From Streptomyces sp. STR69 (lineage in GTDB: Bacteria; Actinomycetota; Actinomycetes; Streptomycetales; Streptomycetaceae): DNA of 64,000 nt. Shown here one piece after another: positions 51,862-60,934 of the stretch (positions are counted from its first letter, which is position 1; each line of letters starts with the position of its first letter). The notes under the pieces are model-generated. The model did no database searches. It had not been told where the DNA came from and saw only the letters and a list, made by a program, of their open reading frames with translations. The stretch is from contig NZ_JALJRY010000004.1 in NCBI RefSeq assembly GCF_024519455.1, positions 248,001 to 312,000 of the forward strand, in the 5' to 3' direction. The position numbers were made by a program, and so were the translations under genes.

Positions 51862-53301
51862 ATGAGACACGACACGAGGTTCGCCAAGGCCAGGCTGCGC
51901 GCCGCAGCGTCCGCCGCCGTCGCGGTGGCCCTGGGCGCCGCCGCCCTGACCGCCATGCCGTCCACCGCGAGCGCGGCCGGCGACGGGCTGAGCGTCCAGT
52001 ACCGCACGAGCGCCACGGGTGCCACCGCCGACCAGTCCGAGCCCTGGTTCAAGGTGAAGAACACCGGCTCCACCACAGTGCAGTTGGCGAACGTCAAGGT
52101 CCGCTACTACTTCAAGGCGGACTCGGCGAGCGCGAGTTACCGCTTCGCGTGTTCCTGGGCGGTCAAGGGCTGCGCCAACATCACGGGCACCTTCGGCACC
52201 CTCGCCAACCCGACGGCCACGGCGGACCGTTACCTGGAGATCGGCTTCACCTCCGGCGCCGGCACCCTCGCGCCCGGGGCCGACACCAGTGACATGCAGC
52301 TGCGCTTCTACCAGTCGACGTGGCAGACCCTGAACCAGAGCGACGACTACTCCTTCGGCGCCTCGCAGACGTCGTACGCCGACTGGTCGAAGGTCACGGC
52401 ACAGCTGTCCGGCGCCACCCTGTGGGGCACGGCTCCGGCGGGCAACGACCCGACGAACCCGCCCACCGACCCGCCGACCGATCCCCCGGCCGCCGGCGCC
52501 ACGCTGTTCGACGACTTCAACTACAGCGCCTACAACGACCCGAAGGTCTCGGCACACGGCTGGAGCGTGCGCTCCAGCTCCGGCGGCCCGGGCGTCTCCG
52601 GCGCCACCTGGGCGCCCCAGAACGTCACCTTCGCCAGCACGAGCGGCAACTCCATCATGAACCTGGAGACCTCGACCTCGGGCACCGGAGAGAGCACCAA
52701 GCAGACCGAAGTCGTCACCAACTCAAGGAAGTTCAAGAACGGCACCTACGCGGCCCGGGTCAAGTTCAACGACGCGCCCAAGTCCGGCCCGGACGGCGAC
52801 CACCTCGTCCAGACGTTCTTCACCATCAACGACCTCACCGCGCCGCTGGCGGACGACTACTCCGAGTACGACTTCGAGTACCTGCCCAACGGCGGCTGGG
52901 GCGAGACCTCCAACATCCTCTACACGACGTCCTGGGAGACCTACCAGGCCGACCCCTGGATCGCGGTCAACCAGCACACCGAGGGCCGGCAGAGCTACAA
53001 CGGCTGGCACGACCTGGTGCTGACCATCGACAACAGCTCCATCAAGTACTACATCGACGGCCAGCTCTTCGGCACCCATGACGCCGCGTACCTGCCGGAG
53101 CGGCCGATGTCGATCAACTTCAACCAGTGGCTGATCGACTTCGGCGGCCTGACCAGCTCCACCGCCCGCGCCTACGACGAGCAGGTCGACTACGTCCTGC
53201 ACGTCAAGGACCAGGTCCTCACCCCGGCACAGGTCGCCGCCAAGGTGGCCGCGTACCGAGGAGCGGGCACCACGTTCGAGGACACCGTGCCCAGCAGTTG
53301 A
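51862..53301 (+). CDS. Secreted CBM3-GH16 glucanase
   Basis: This is a 479-residue secreted modular enzyme. A signal peptide ends near ASAAGD (residue 38). Residues 41-172 form a CBM3 cellulose-binding module (QYRTSATGATADQSEPWFKV, FACSWAVKGCANITGTF). A Pro-Thr linker (PTNPPTDPPTDPP) follows, then a GH16-type jelly roll with catalytic motif EYDFE near residue 342 and NGWHDLVLTIDNSSIKYYID. GH16 enzymes cleave beta-1,3/1,4-glucans; the exact linkage is not readable. The ATG at 51862 is preceded by GGAGAGGC. The upstream 60 bases are short and hold the promoter. Confidence 0.85.
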   Translation: MRHDTRFAKARLRAAASAAVAVALGAAALTAMPSTASAAGDGLSVQYRTSATGATADQSEPWFKVKNTGSTTVQLANVKVRYYFKADSASASYRFACSWAVKGCANITGTFGTLANPTATADRYLEIGFTSGAGTLAPGADTSDMQLRFYQSTWQTLNQSDDYSFGASQTSYADWSKVTAQLSGATLWGTAPAGNDPTNPPTDPPTDPPAAGATLFDDFNYSAYNDPKVSAHGWSVRSSSGGPGVSGATWAPQNVTFASTSGNSIMNLETSTSGTGESTKQTEVVTNSRKFKNGTYAARVKFNDAPKSGPDGDHLVQTFFTINDLTAPLADDYSEYDFEYLPNGGWGETSNILYTTSWETYQADPWIAVNQHTEGRQSYNGWHDLVLTIDNSSIKYYIDGQLFGTHDAAYLPERPMSINFNQWLIDFGGLTSSTARAYDEQVDYVLHVKDQVLTPAQVAAKVAAYRGAGTTFEDTVPSS

Positions 53302-53377
53302 GCACGGAGCGCGGCGGGGCGCGCACTCGGCGTACGGGATCGGAGTGCGCGCCCCACCGTCGCCTAAGCTCCGGGCC

Positions 53378-54043
53378 ATGCGCGTATTGGTCCTGGAGGA
53401 CGATCTTGAGCTGGGGCCCGTCGTCGCAGCTCAGCTACGGGGTGCGGGGTTCGCGGTCGACCTCGCGCGGACGCTGGCCGAGGCCGACCTCAAGCTGTCC
53501 GTGAATCGCTACGACTGTGTCGTGGCCGACCGCTCGGTCCCGGACGGCGATTCCCTCACGCTGCTCGCCGCACAGCGCCGGGCTGGATCGGTGCTGCCCT
53601 TCCTGCTGCTGACCGCGCTGGACGCGGTGAGCGACCGGGTCGCCGGCTTCGAGCACGGCGCGGACGACTACCTGGTGAAGCCGTTCGCCTTCGCCGAACT
53701 CGTCGTACGGGTAAGGGCGTTGTGCCGACGGGAGCAGCCCGCGCGGCCCTCGTTGCTGCGGGCGGGTGACCTGGAGGTCGATCTGCCGCGCCGCCGGGTG
53801 ACCCGGGCCGGGGTGCTGCTCAGTCTGTCGGCCAAGGAGTTCGCGGTGCTGGAACTGCTGATGCTGCGGGCGGGCGAGGTGGTCACGCGCAGCGGGCTGA
53901 TCGAGAGCTGCTGGGACGAAGCGAGCGAGCCGATGTCCAATGTGGTGGACGTCCTGATCGGGCAGTTGCGCAGACGGCTCGGGCCGCCCGACCCGATCGT
54001 GACGGTGCGCGGTGTCGGCTACCGCCTGGGCGGCGAGGCGTGA
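53378..54043 (+). CDS. OmpR-family response regulator
   Basis: This is a 221-residue regulator. The receiver has acidic D8/D9, the phosphoacceptor D51 (VVADRSVPDG) and the Lys in DYLVKPF. The C-terminal winged helix is OmpR-type (LSLSAKEFAVLELLMLRAGEV, VRGVGYRLG). The ATG at 53378 starts a three-gene coupled operon RR-kinase-GH9 through GTGA and ATGA overlaps. Confidence 0.9.
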   Translation: MRVLVLEDDLELGPVVAAQLRGAGFAVDLARTLAEADLKLSVNRYDCVVADRSVPDGDSLTLLAAQRRAGSVLPFLLLTALDAVSDRVAGFEHGADDYLVKPFAFAELVVRVRALCRREQPARPSLLRAGDLEVDLPRRRVTRAGVLLSLSAKEFAVLELLMLRAGEVVTRSGLIESCWDEASEPMSNVVDVLIGQLRRRLGPPDPIVTVRGVGYRLGGEA

Positions 54044-55332
54044 AGCGCCGGGCCGAGGCGGCTGCCCCCTCACCGGCGGTGGCCCGGCTGCGGCGTACCC
54101 GACGGCTGATGACGCTCCTGTTCGCCTCGACGACGGCGGCCTGTCTCGTCGTACTCGCCGTCGTCGCCGTCCGTATCGACGCGGCCTCCCGCCGCTCCGG
54201 CCTCGACCACGAGGTGGGCAGCCGCGCGGCGGGGCTGTCGCGGGCGGTCTGGTTCGACGCGGGAGTGCTGCACCTGGAGCCGCTGCGCGAGGACGAACTC
54301 GCCCAGGGCGCCCAGGTGTTGGCCGTGCTGCAGGCCGCGCCCGGGAAGGCGCCGACGCTGCGGAATGTCGTACCAGGACGCGACTCGCTCCCCGATCAGG
54401 ACCGACTGGACGAGGTCTGGCGCAGTGTCCTGGACGAGCAGGAGACGGTCCTCGTGAGCGCCCCCGCCACCAAGGGCGGGCGGCTGCGGTGGGCTGCGGC
54501 GCCGGTCTGGGACGACGACCGGATCGGGGCGGCCGTGCTGGTCGGCACGGAACTGGCGCGCAGCGACCGCGACCACGACCTCCTCGTGCGCTGGCTGGCA
54601 CTCGGCTGCACGGCGCTGGTGTGCTGCGCGGCGGCCGTAGGACATCTGCTGTCCGGGTGGGCCATGCGCCCGGCCCTGCGCGGTCTCGACCAGCAGGAAC
54701 AGTTCCTGGCCGAGGCCGCGCACGAGCTGCGCACCCCGCTGGCGACCCTGCGGCTCACCGTCGAGCGCGGCGGCTCGTCCGACGAGGCGCTACGGCTGGT
54801 GGACCGGCTGGGCCGACTGGTCACCGGGCTGCTCGCCAGGGCCCGGCTGGAGTCGGGTGCGCAGCGGGTCGAGCTGGTACCGCTGCGCCTGGACCAGCTG
54901 GTGGAGACCACGGTCGAGGAGCTGCCCGACCACGACAGCGTGACGGTGACGGTCGAACCGGTGGTGGTGCTCGGCGATCCGGACCTGCTGGCGCAGGCGG
55001 TACGGAACCTGGTGGAGAACGCCCAGCGGTACGGGGGTCCGGTCGGGTCTCCGGTGGAGGTCACCGTCGCGCCGGGGCTGGTAACGGTCCGCGACCACGG
55101 GTCGGGGGTGCCGCCCGAGGACCGGGAACGCGTCTTCGCGCGCGGTGTCACGGGAGCCGGTCAGGGCACCGGAGCCGGCCTCGCCATCGTCCGCTGGGTC
55201 GCCGGCCTGCATCACGGCACCGCCCGCCTCACGGACGCTCCCGGCGGCGGCCTGGTCGCCGAACTCCGGCTGCCGGCGGCCCGGGCGTCCTCATCCTCAT
55301 CTCATGAAGGCCCCGGCACCGTGGGCGCATGA
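54040..55332 (+). CDS. Sensor histidine kinase
   Basis: This is a 430-residue kinase. Two membrane helices (about residues 22-45 and 185-207) flank an extracytoplasmic sensor of roughly 140 residues. The H box is AAHELRTPLATLRL near residue 228. HATPase boxes follow: NLVENAQRY (N), VRDHGSGVPP (G1), FARGVTGAGQGTGAGLAIVR (F/G2). HAMP is not clearly seen. The start GTG overlaps the response-regulator stop. Its stop overlaps the ATG of the GH9 gene, so all three are coupled. Confidence 0.9.
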   Translation: MKRRAEAAAPSPAVARLRRTRRLMTLLFASTTAACLVVLAVVAVRIDAASRRSGLDHEVGSRAAGLSRAVWFDAGVLHLEPLREDELAQGAQVLAVLQAAPGKAPTLRNVVPGRDSLPDQDRLDEVWRSVLDEQETVLVSAPATKGGRLRWAAAPVWDDDRIGAAVLVGTELARSDRDHDLLVRWLALGCTALVCCAAAVGHLLSGWAMRPALRGLDQQEQFLAEAAHELRTPLATLRLTVERGGSSDEALRLVDRLGRLVTGLLARARLESGAQRVELVPLRLDQLVETTVEELPDHDSVTVTVEPVVVLGDPDLLAQAVRNLVENAQRYGGPVGSPVEVTVAPGLVTVRDHGSGVPPEDRERVFARGVTGAGQGTGAGLAIVRWVAGLHHGTARLTDAPGGGLVAELRLPAARASSSSSHEGPGTVGA

Positions 55333-57269
55333 ACGTTTTGCGCAGCCCTTTCCTGCTGGTCACCACCACCGCCGTGGGCATCGGCGCCGTCCTCGTCGGC
55401 CTGAACGTGTACGGCGAGGCCGCCACACCGTCCGCCTCCGAGGTGGCCGTCCGGGTCGACCAGGTCGGCTATGTGCGCGGCGAGACGAAGCAGGCGTACG
55501 TCATGGGACCCACGAAGGCGCTCGCGGGGGCGCGTTTCAAGGTCGTGGACGCGAAGGACAAGGTGGTCACGGCGGGCCGGCTCGGTGCCGTCACCGGTCA
55601 TTGGAACGCGAAGTTCCCCTCCGTGCGGACCGTCGACCTCTCCGCGCTGGACAAGCCCGGCACCTACCGCGTCGTCCTGTCCGGCACCGCGTCCGGCCGC
55701 TCCCCCGCCTTCCGGATCGCCGACGCGAGCGAGCTGATGACCCCGCTGGTCCGGGACAACGTCCTCTTCCTGCAGGCGCAGCGCGACGGTGCCGACGTGG
55801 TGTCCGGCGGCGGCCTGACCCACGGGCCCTCCCATCTCGCCGACCAGGACGCGACCGTCTACGCCGACCCGCACTACGACGAGGCGGGCGAGGAACTCCT
55901 CGACGAGCACCTGACCCCGACGGGTGTGAAGACCGATGTCTCGGGCGGCTGGTTCGACGCGGGCGACTTCCTCAAGTTCACCGGCACCACCTCCTACTCG
56001 ACCGCCGAACTCCTGCTCGCCGAGCGGGACTTGCCGGCCATGCCGGCGCTGTCCGCCGAGGCCGACCATGGGCTGGAGTGGCTGGACAAGATGTGGGACG
56101 GCGACAGTGGAACGCTCTACGCCCAGGTCGGCATCGGCGCGGGCAACGAGAACGTGCGCACGGATCACGACGTGTGGCGGCTGCCGGAGGCCGACGACCG
56201 GCTCGACGTCTCGCCCGGCGACCCGGACTACACGATCAAGTACCGGCCGGTGTTCCGGGCGAACGCGCCGGGCGAGCCGATCACACCGAGTCCGGCGGGA
56301 CGGGTGGCGGCGGTGTTCGCCCTCGCCGCGCAGCGCACGGCCGACTCCGACCCGGACCAGTCGCGGGAGTGGCTGGAGAAGGCCGCGGCCGTCTACGAGC
56401 AGGCCGACACCGACCCGGACCCCGACCAGCCGCTCGTCACCGCCTTCCCCAGCGGCTTCTACCCCGAGGACTCCTGGCAGGACGACCTGGAGTTCGCCGG
56501 TGCCGAACTGGCTCTTGCTGCAAGGGAGTTGGGGGACGACCGGGAAAGCGGCTGGACGGCCGAAGCGGCCCGCTGGTCCCGCGCCTACCTGGACTCCGAC
56601 GTCAAGGGCACCCTGAACGTCGCGGACGTCAGCGCCCTCGCCCATGTCGACCTGGCCGCCGCACTGGACGGCGCCCGCAGCAACGGCGTCGGGGCCGAGG
56701 ACCTGTACAAGGACCTGCGCCGGCAGTTGGAGGACGGGGTCGAGCGCGCCGGGCACGATCCGTTCGGCGCCGGCGCGGTCTACGACGACTTCGACGCCGT
56801 ACCGCACACGTTCGGTCTTGTGGCCACCGCCCGCCTCTACGCCAAGGCGACCGGGGACACCCGCTTCGCCGCCTTCGCCGGACGGCAGCGGGGCTGGGCG
56901 CTCGGCGCCAACCCGTGGGGCACCAGCTTCGTGATCGGGGCGGGTGAGGTCTATCCGCACTGCCCGGAACACCAGTTGGCCAATCTGCGCGGCAGCCTCG
57001 ACGGGAAGGGGGCGATCCTGCGCGGCGCGGTGGTCAACGGCCCCAACGCGGCAGGGAAACTTACCGACTTGAACGGCTTCCCGACCATGAAGAAGTGCAC
57101 CGCCGGCCCGCCGTCGGGAGCCTGGACCGACTTCGACGGCAAGGGTTCGCGGTACGTGGACGACGTGGGCGCCTGGCAGACGGTGGAGCCCTCGCTCGAC
57201 TTCACCACAACGGCCCTGCTGGCCTTCGCCCTGACGGCGCAGGAGGAGGGCGCGTGGCCGAGCCTCTGA
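55329..57269 (+). CDS. GH9 family endoglucanase
   Basis: This is a 646-residue enzyme. An N-terminal hydrophobic segment (residues 6-25) should anchor or export it, followed by an Ig-like N-terminal domain (VAVRVDQVGYVRGETKQAYV) and the GH9 (alpha/alpha)6 barrel. Catalytic-base motif GGWFDAGDFLKF lies near residue 205. The acid end is TVEPSLDFTT near the C-terminus. The NPWGTSFVIGAG segment is diagnostic. No CBM follows. The ATG overlaps the kinase stop. It therefore seems to be made together with a two-component system, an unusual arrangement for a cellulase. Confidence 0.87.
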   Translation: MNVLRSPFLLVTTTAVGIGAVLVGLNVYGEAATPSASEVAVRVDQVGYVRGETKQAYVMGPTKALAGARFKVVDAKDKVVTAGRLGAVTGHWNAKFPSVRTVDLSALDKPGTYRVVLSGTASGRSPAFRIADASELMTPLVRDNVLFLQAQRDGADVVSGGGLTHGPSHLADQDATVYADPHYDEAGEELLDEHLTPTGVKTDVSGGWFDAGDFLKFTGTTSYSTAELLLAERDLPAMPALSAEADHGLEWLDKMWDGDSGTLYAQVGIGAGNENVRTDHDVWRLPEADDRLDVSPGDPDYTIKYRPVFRANAPGEPITPSPAGRVAAVFALAAQRTADSDPDQSREWLEKAAAVYEQADTDPDPDQPLVTAFPSGFYPEDSWQDDLEFAGAELALAARELGDDRESGWTAEAARWSRAYLDSDVKGTLNVADVSALAHVDLAAALDGARSNGVGAEDLYKDLRRQLEDGVERAGHDPFGAGAVYDDFDAVPHTFGLVATARLYAKATGDTRFAAFAGRQRGWALGANPWGTSFVIGAGEVYPHCPEHQLANLRGSLDGKGAILRGAVVNGPNAAGKLTDLNGFPTMKKCTAGPPSGAWTDFDGKGSRYVDDVGAWQTVEPSLDFTTTALLAFALTAQEEGAWPSL

Positions 57270-57321
57270 GCCTCCTCAAGTCGCTTGGCGCGCACGGGAC
57301 ATGACGGTCAGGCTGAGCCCC

Positions 57322-57657
57322 ATGACAGGAATCACGGGACTGAGCAAGAAAAACACCTTCGTGTTGACCGTCCGGGACTCGGACGTGATCGCGGCGGCCC
57401 TGCGCCAGGCACTGGCCGGGGCGTCTCCCGAGGAGCGCCCCGGCCTGGAACGCGCCGCCGCTCTCGTCGAGTCCACCGCCGCCGCCAGCGAGGGGCGGCT
57501 GCGCGCACATTGGGTACGGTCCCGGCTGGACGCGGTCGGCTTCACCGGGGACCCCACCTCGGTCGCGGCGGTGCGTGCGCTGCGCCAGGCGGAACCGCGA
57601 CTGAGCCTGCTGGCCGCTGTGCATCTGCAGAAGGAGGCAGTGGCCCATCCGGAGTGA
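57322..57657 (+). CDS. Small protein of unknown function
   Basis: This is a 111-residue protein with no recognised domain: helical, Arg/Ala-rich (DSDVIAAALRQALAGASPEE and later LDAVGFTGDPTSVAAVRAL). An in-frame ATG at 57301 would add seven residues; neither start has a strong ribosome-binding site. It follows the GH9 gene on the same strand and ends at the terminator stem, so it may be the last gene of that transcript. Codon bias fits coding sequence. Confidence 0.5.
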   Translation: MTGITGLSKKNTFVLTVRDSDVIAAALRQALAGASPEERPGLERAAALVESTAAASEGRLRAHWVRSRLDAVGFTGDPTSVAAVRALRQAEPRLSLLAAVHLQKEAVAHPE

Positions 57658-57699
57658 TCCGGCAGCCTCCGGTCACGCGGGGAGTGGAGGCTGCCGGAT
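57657..57699. terminator. Bidirectional hairpin terminator
   Basis: ATCCGGCAGCCTCC (57657-57670) pairs exactly with GGAGGCTGCCGGAT (57686-57699), a 14-bp stem with a 15-base loop, between convergent genes. Confidence 0.88.
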
Positions 57700-57711
57700 G
57701 CGCCGGGCCGC

Positions 57712-60594
57712 TCAGGACGTGAGGTAGCAGGACTTGCTCACGTTCGGGAGCGGGTCGGATCCGAAGGCCGTCGTCGTGCAGCTCGCGCCACCGCTGAAGG
57801 TCTTGTAGAGGAAGCGGCCCCGGGCGCCGTAGGCGACGGTCTGCTGCCCGGTGAAGCCGCAAGTGCCGCCTTCCGCCGAGCAGTTGGTGGCGTAGCCGAC
57901 CGGGCCGCCGGTGGCGGTGTAACAGGCCTTCGACTCACCGGCGATGGGGTCGCCGAACGTGGCGTCGGTGCACGCGGTGTCGCCGGTGGCGGTGGCCGTG
58001 GTGAACGCTCCGTAGGCGCCGTACATCACCGGCTGTCCCGCCACCGCCGCACAAGTCCCGTTCTGGTCCGCACACTTGGTCCAGCCACCGGCCGGGGCAC
58101 CGGCGGGCGGCAGGTAGCAGGACTTGGCGACGCCGTCGATGGGATCGCCGAAGTGGGCGTTGGAGCAGTCGACGGAGCCGTTGGTGACCTGGTGGACGAA
58201 GTTGCCGTTGGCTCCGTAGGCGACGTCACGGTTGTAGCCCGGCACGGAGCAGGTGCCGTTCTCGGCCGCGCAGACCGTGTATCCGGGCGGGCCGCCCGCG
58301 TCGGCGACGTAGCAGGACTTGACGAGGTTCGCCGCCGGGTCCCCGCCGAAGGAGTCGTTGGAGCAGGCGGTGCTGCTCGTCACGGTCTTGTACGTGTACG
58401 TCCCGGCGCCGTACGCCACCGAGCGGGTGCCGCTGAAGGAGCAGGTGCCGCCCTCGCCCGCGCACCGGGTGTAGCCCGCGCGCAGGGCGCCGGTGCCGGG
58501 TTCGGCGGGCGGTGCCGGGTTGCCGAGGCCGGTGGCGGACACCGTGTAGCTGCCGGGGGCGACGCCGGTGAGGTAGACGTACGTGTCGTCCTGGCTGCCG
58601 CCGGTGATGCCGGAGGTGGGCGCGAATGAGCCGTTGCTCCAGACCGTTGCGCCGTTCACGGTCACCGTGATGTTCCCGCCGAGCTTCGGGACGCCGATCC
58701 GGCCGGTGCTGCCGGACGGGCTGGAGAGCGTGGCCGAGTAGGTGCCGGCCGACGGGTTGCGGGACCAGGAGGCGTTGATCGCGCCCTGGGGCATGGTGAT
58801 GCGGCCCTGGGCACTGGTCAGGTCGCCGGGGTGCGGGACGAAGCGGTAGGCGCCGGTGGACGACTCGGGCGCGGTGCCGAGCACGTCGAAGGTGAGCGTG
58901 GAGGTGGGCGCCGTGGACCAGCCGTGGGCCAGGCTCATGAACGAACCGCCGTACGCGAGGCCCCCGTCGGACTGGATGCCCTCCCAGAACGTGCTCTTGG
59001 TGCCGATGTCGCTGTCGAGCATGTGGCCCCAGGTGCGGCGGATCTGGTCCAGGGCGGTGTAGTCGTCGTTGGCGGTGAAGCGGGCGTTCAGCTCCATGCC
59101 GCCGGCGAACGGCGAGACGTTGCCGCCCCATTCGGGCGTGGTCGGGCCGTAGATGCCCCAGTTGTTGCCGAGCCCCGCGATGATGCTCCTCGACTTGGCC
59201 GTGGAGTCGCTCAACCCGTACCAGACGGCCAGGGAGTTGCCGTCCTGCGGGTACAGGCCGCTGGTCGGGTTGTCCTTGTACATGCCCTTGGAGGCGTCCC
59301 ACAGCCGGGAGTTGGCCGCGGTCCTGATGGCGTCGGCCTTGCTGTTCCAGCTCGCCGCAAGGGCGCTGTCGCCCTCGACCGTGGCGAGGGTGGCGCCGCC
59401 TCTGAGGGCGCCGTACAGCAGCGCGTTGGCGGAGATGTTCTCGCCGCCCTGGCCGACCCGGGCCCAGTCCTGGGTGCGGGTCACGTTGAGCAGGTTGTTG
59501 CCGTCGATCTTGTTGGTGATGAAGGCCATCCCCCGCTTGTAGTTGGACCATTCGGAGTCCAGCCACGACCGGTCGGCGGTGTACGTGTAGTACGTGGCCG
59601 TCCCCAGCAGTGTCCAGGTGTGGTAGGTGTCCGAGCCGGTGAGGTTGAACGGCGGCCCGGACCACGGGATTTCACCGGCGGACGACTGCGCGTTGTACAT
59701 GGTGGTGAGCGCGTTGCGGGTCGAGGTGAGGTCGTTGGAGTACGCGTACTGCGTGGGTACGGCGATGCCCATGTCGCCGGGCCACACCGTGCGGTCGCGC
59801 TTCGCCCCGTCGACCAGCACGGAGTCCCCGACACCCACGGTGGCGCTGTTGTCCCACGCCGAGGAGGGCGGCGGCCAGGCGCGGCCCTGGTTGGAGGCGA
59901 TGGTGTTCAACTGCACGGTGTATGCCCCGGCGTACCAGATGCGGTTGAGCAACTCGTCGCTGGAGGTGAAGTAGTTGGCGTAGTCGGCCGGGTCGGACTT
60001 CCCCGGTGCCGCGGTGAAGTCGAGGCTGACACCGGTGAGGTCCACCCAGCCCGAGCTGTCCAGGAAGACGGTCAAGTAGCGGAAACCGCCCCGGAGTTGG
60101 GCGGTGGGCACGGTGTAGGTGCCGTTGGCCGACGGGGTGGCGTAGAGGGCGCCGTCCTCGCCGTCGCGGCCACTGCTGCGGTCGCTGTTGTTGCCCACGT
60201 ACAGGGACGACTCGCTGAAGGCCAGGCCGACGCGCTGGCCGCTGGAGCTGGTGCTGCCGAATGACAACGTTACCAAGCCGCCGACCTCCTTCCCGAAGTC
60301 GAGCGTGACGGCGGACTGCGAGCCGGAGATCCGGGTCGCCTGTCCGTTCAGCACGTTCGTCGGGTTCGCGACGCTGCCCGAGGTGCGATAGACGGCGGTC
60401 GGCTTGAGGGTGCGCGAGGTCGGCGAGTAGTTCACGGCGTCGAGGGCCGCCTTGGGGGCGGGCGTTGCGGTCGTCGGCGCCGCCCCGGCGGACAGGGCCG
60501 GGGTCACGGCCAGCGCGGCGGCCACCACCACGGTGAGCCCGACTAGACGCCCTGGTCTGGGCTTTCGGTTCAGCGCTGGCCTGCGACGGCGCAT
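57712..60594 (-). CDS. Secreted GH78-like alpha-L-rhamnosidase with four Cys-rich repeats
   Basis: This is a 960-residue exported enzyme. The signal peptide (LVGLTVVVAAALAVTP) is followed by a beta-sandwich (TLDFGKEVGGLVTLSFG) and an (alpha/alpha)6 barrel with YTVQLNT, DGAKRDRTVWPGDMG (near residue 275), TQDWARVGQGGEN and STFWEGIQSDGG, the family motifs of GH78/bacterial rhamnosidases. A beta domain follows. The C-terminal 250 residues hold four tandem repeats of about 60 residues of the form C-x4-GTC...VAYGA.G.F...C....FGDP....KSCY. I do not recognise this repeat as a named CBM; it is probably a wall- or sugar-binding module. The ATG at 60594 has GGGAGG. Confidence 0.82.
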   Translation of the reverse strand: MRRRRPALNRKPRPGRLVGLTVVVAAALAVTPALSAGAAPTTATPAPKAALDAVNYSPTSRTLKPTAVYRTSGSVANPTNVLNGQATRISGSQSAVTLDFGKEVGGLVTLSFGSTSSSGQRVGLAFSESSLYVGNNSDRSSGRDGEDGALYATPSANGTYTVPTAQLRGGFRYLTVFLDSSGWVDLTGVSLDFTAAPGKSDPADYANYFTSSDELLNRIWYAGAYTVQLNTIASNQGRAWPPPSSAWDNSATVGVGDSVLVDGAKRDRTVWPGDMGIAVPTQYAYSNDLTSTRNALTTMYNAQSSAGEIPWSGPPFNLTGSDTYHTWTLLGTATYYTYTADRSWLDSEWSNYKRGMAFITNKIDGNNLLNVTRTQDWARVGQGGENISANALLYGALRGGATLATVEGDSALAASWNSKADAIRTAANSRLWDASKGMYKDNPTSGLYPQDGNSLAVWYGLSDSTAKSRSIIAGLGNNWGIYGPTTPEWGGNVSPFAGGMELNARFTANDDYTALDQIRRTWGHMLDSDIGTKSTFWEGIQSDGGLAYGGSFMSLAHGWSTAPTSTLTFDVLGTAPESSTGAYRFVPHPGDLTSAQGRITMPQGAINASWSRNPSAGTYSATLSSPSGSTGRIGVPKLGGNITVTVNGATVWSNGSFAPTSGITGGSQDDTYVYLTGVAPGSYTVSATGLGNPAPPAEPGTGALRAGYTRCAGEGGTCSFSGTRSVAYGAGTYTYKTVTSSTACSNDSFGGDPAANLVKSCYVADAGGPPGYTVCAAENGTCSVPGYNRDVAYGANGNFVHQVTNGSVDCSNAHFGDPIDGVAKSCYLPPAGAPAGGWTKCADQNGTCAAVAGQPVMYGAYGAFTTATATGDTACTDATFGDPIAGESKACYTATGGPVGYATNCSAEGGTCGFTGQQTVAYGARGRFLYKTFSGGASCTTTAFGSDPLPNVSKSCYLTS

Positions 60595-60649
60595 GAGTGC
60601 CTCCCGGATCGGTGGGGGAACCAGCCGCTCAACTGGACAACCAGGTGAG

Positions 60650-60661
60650 TGAATCGATTCA
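60650..60661. promoter_or_regulatory. LacI-like operator, rhamnosidase side
   Basis: TGAATCGATTCA is a perfect 12-base palindrome located 56 bases upstream of the rhamnosidase start codon. The 340-base gap around it holds no gene. Confidence 0.6.
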
Positions 60662-60882
60662 ACTCGATCGACCACGGAAGCCTGGAGCTGGAGGAGTGAC
60701 GGGTGTGCGAGATGACTCGCCGAAGTTCGCACCGATGATGGGCGCCGGGAGAGCGGGTGTCAACCCATCGCGAAAGCCTTCAACTCCCGGGTAAAAAGCG
60801 CACCTTACGACATTGACAGGGCCGCACCAAGCCGGTTCACTGCGTCGAGTACGGGTATAGGTATGGACCTTTGATCCAGAGC

Positions 60883-60894
60883 TGAATCCATTCA
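60883..60894. promoter_or_regulatory. LacI-like operator, mannanase side
   Basis: TGAATCCATTCA matches the site at 60650 with one difference and lies 41 bases upstream of the GH76 start codon. The two probably bind one regulator, although none is encoded nearby. Confidence 0.55.
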
Positions 60895-60934
60895 TGCCCG
60901 GCGTCCCCCATCGTGAAATCGAGGCGAGTTTCCG

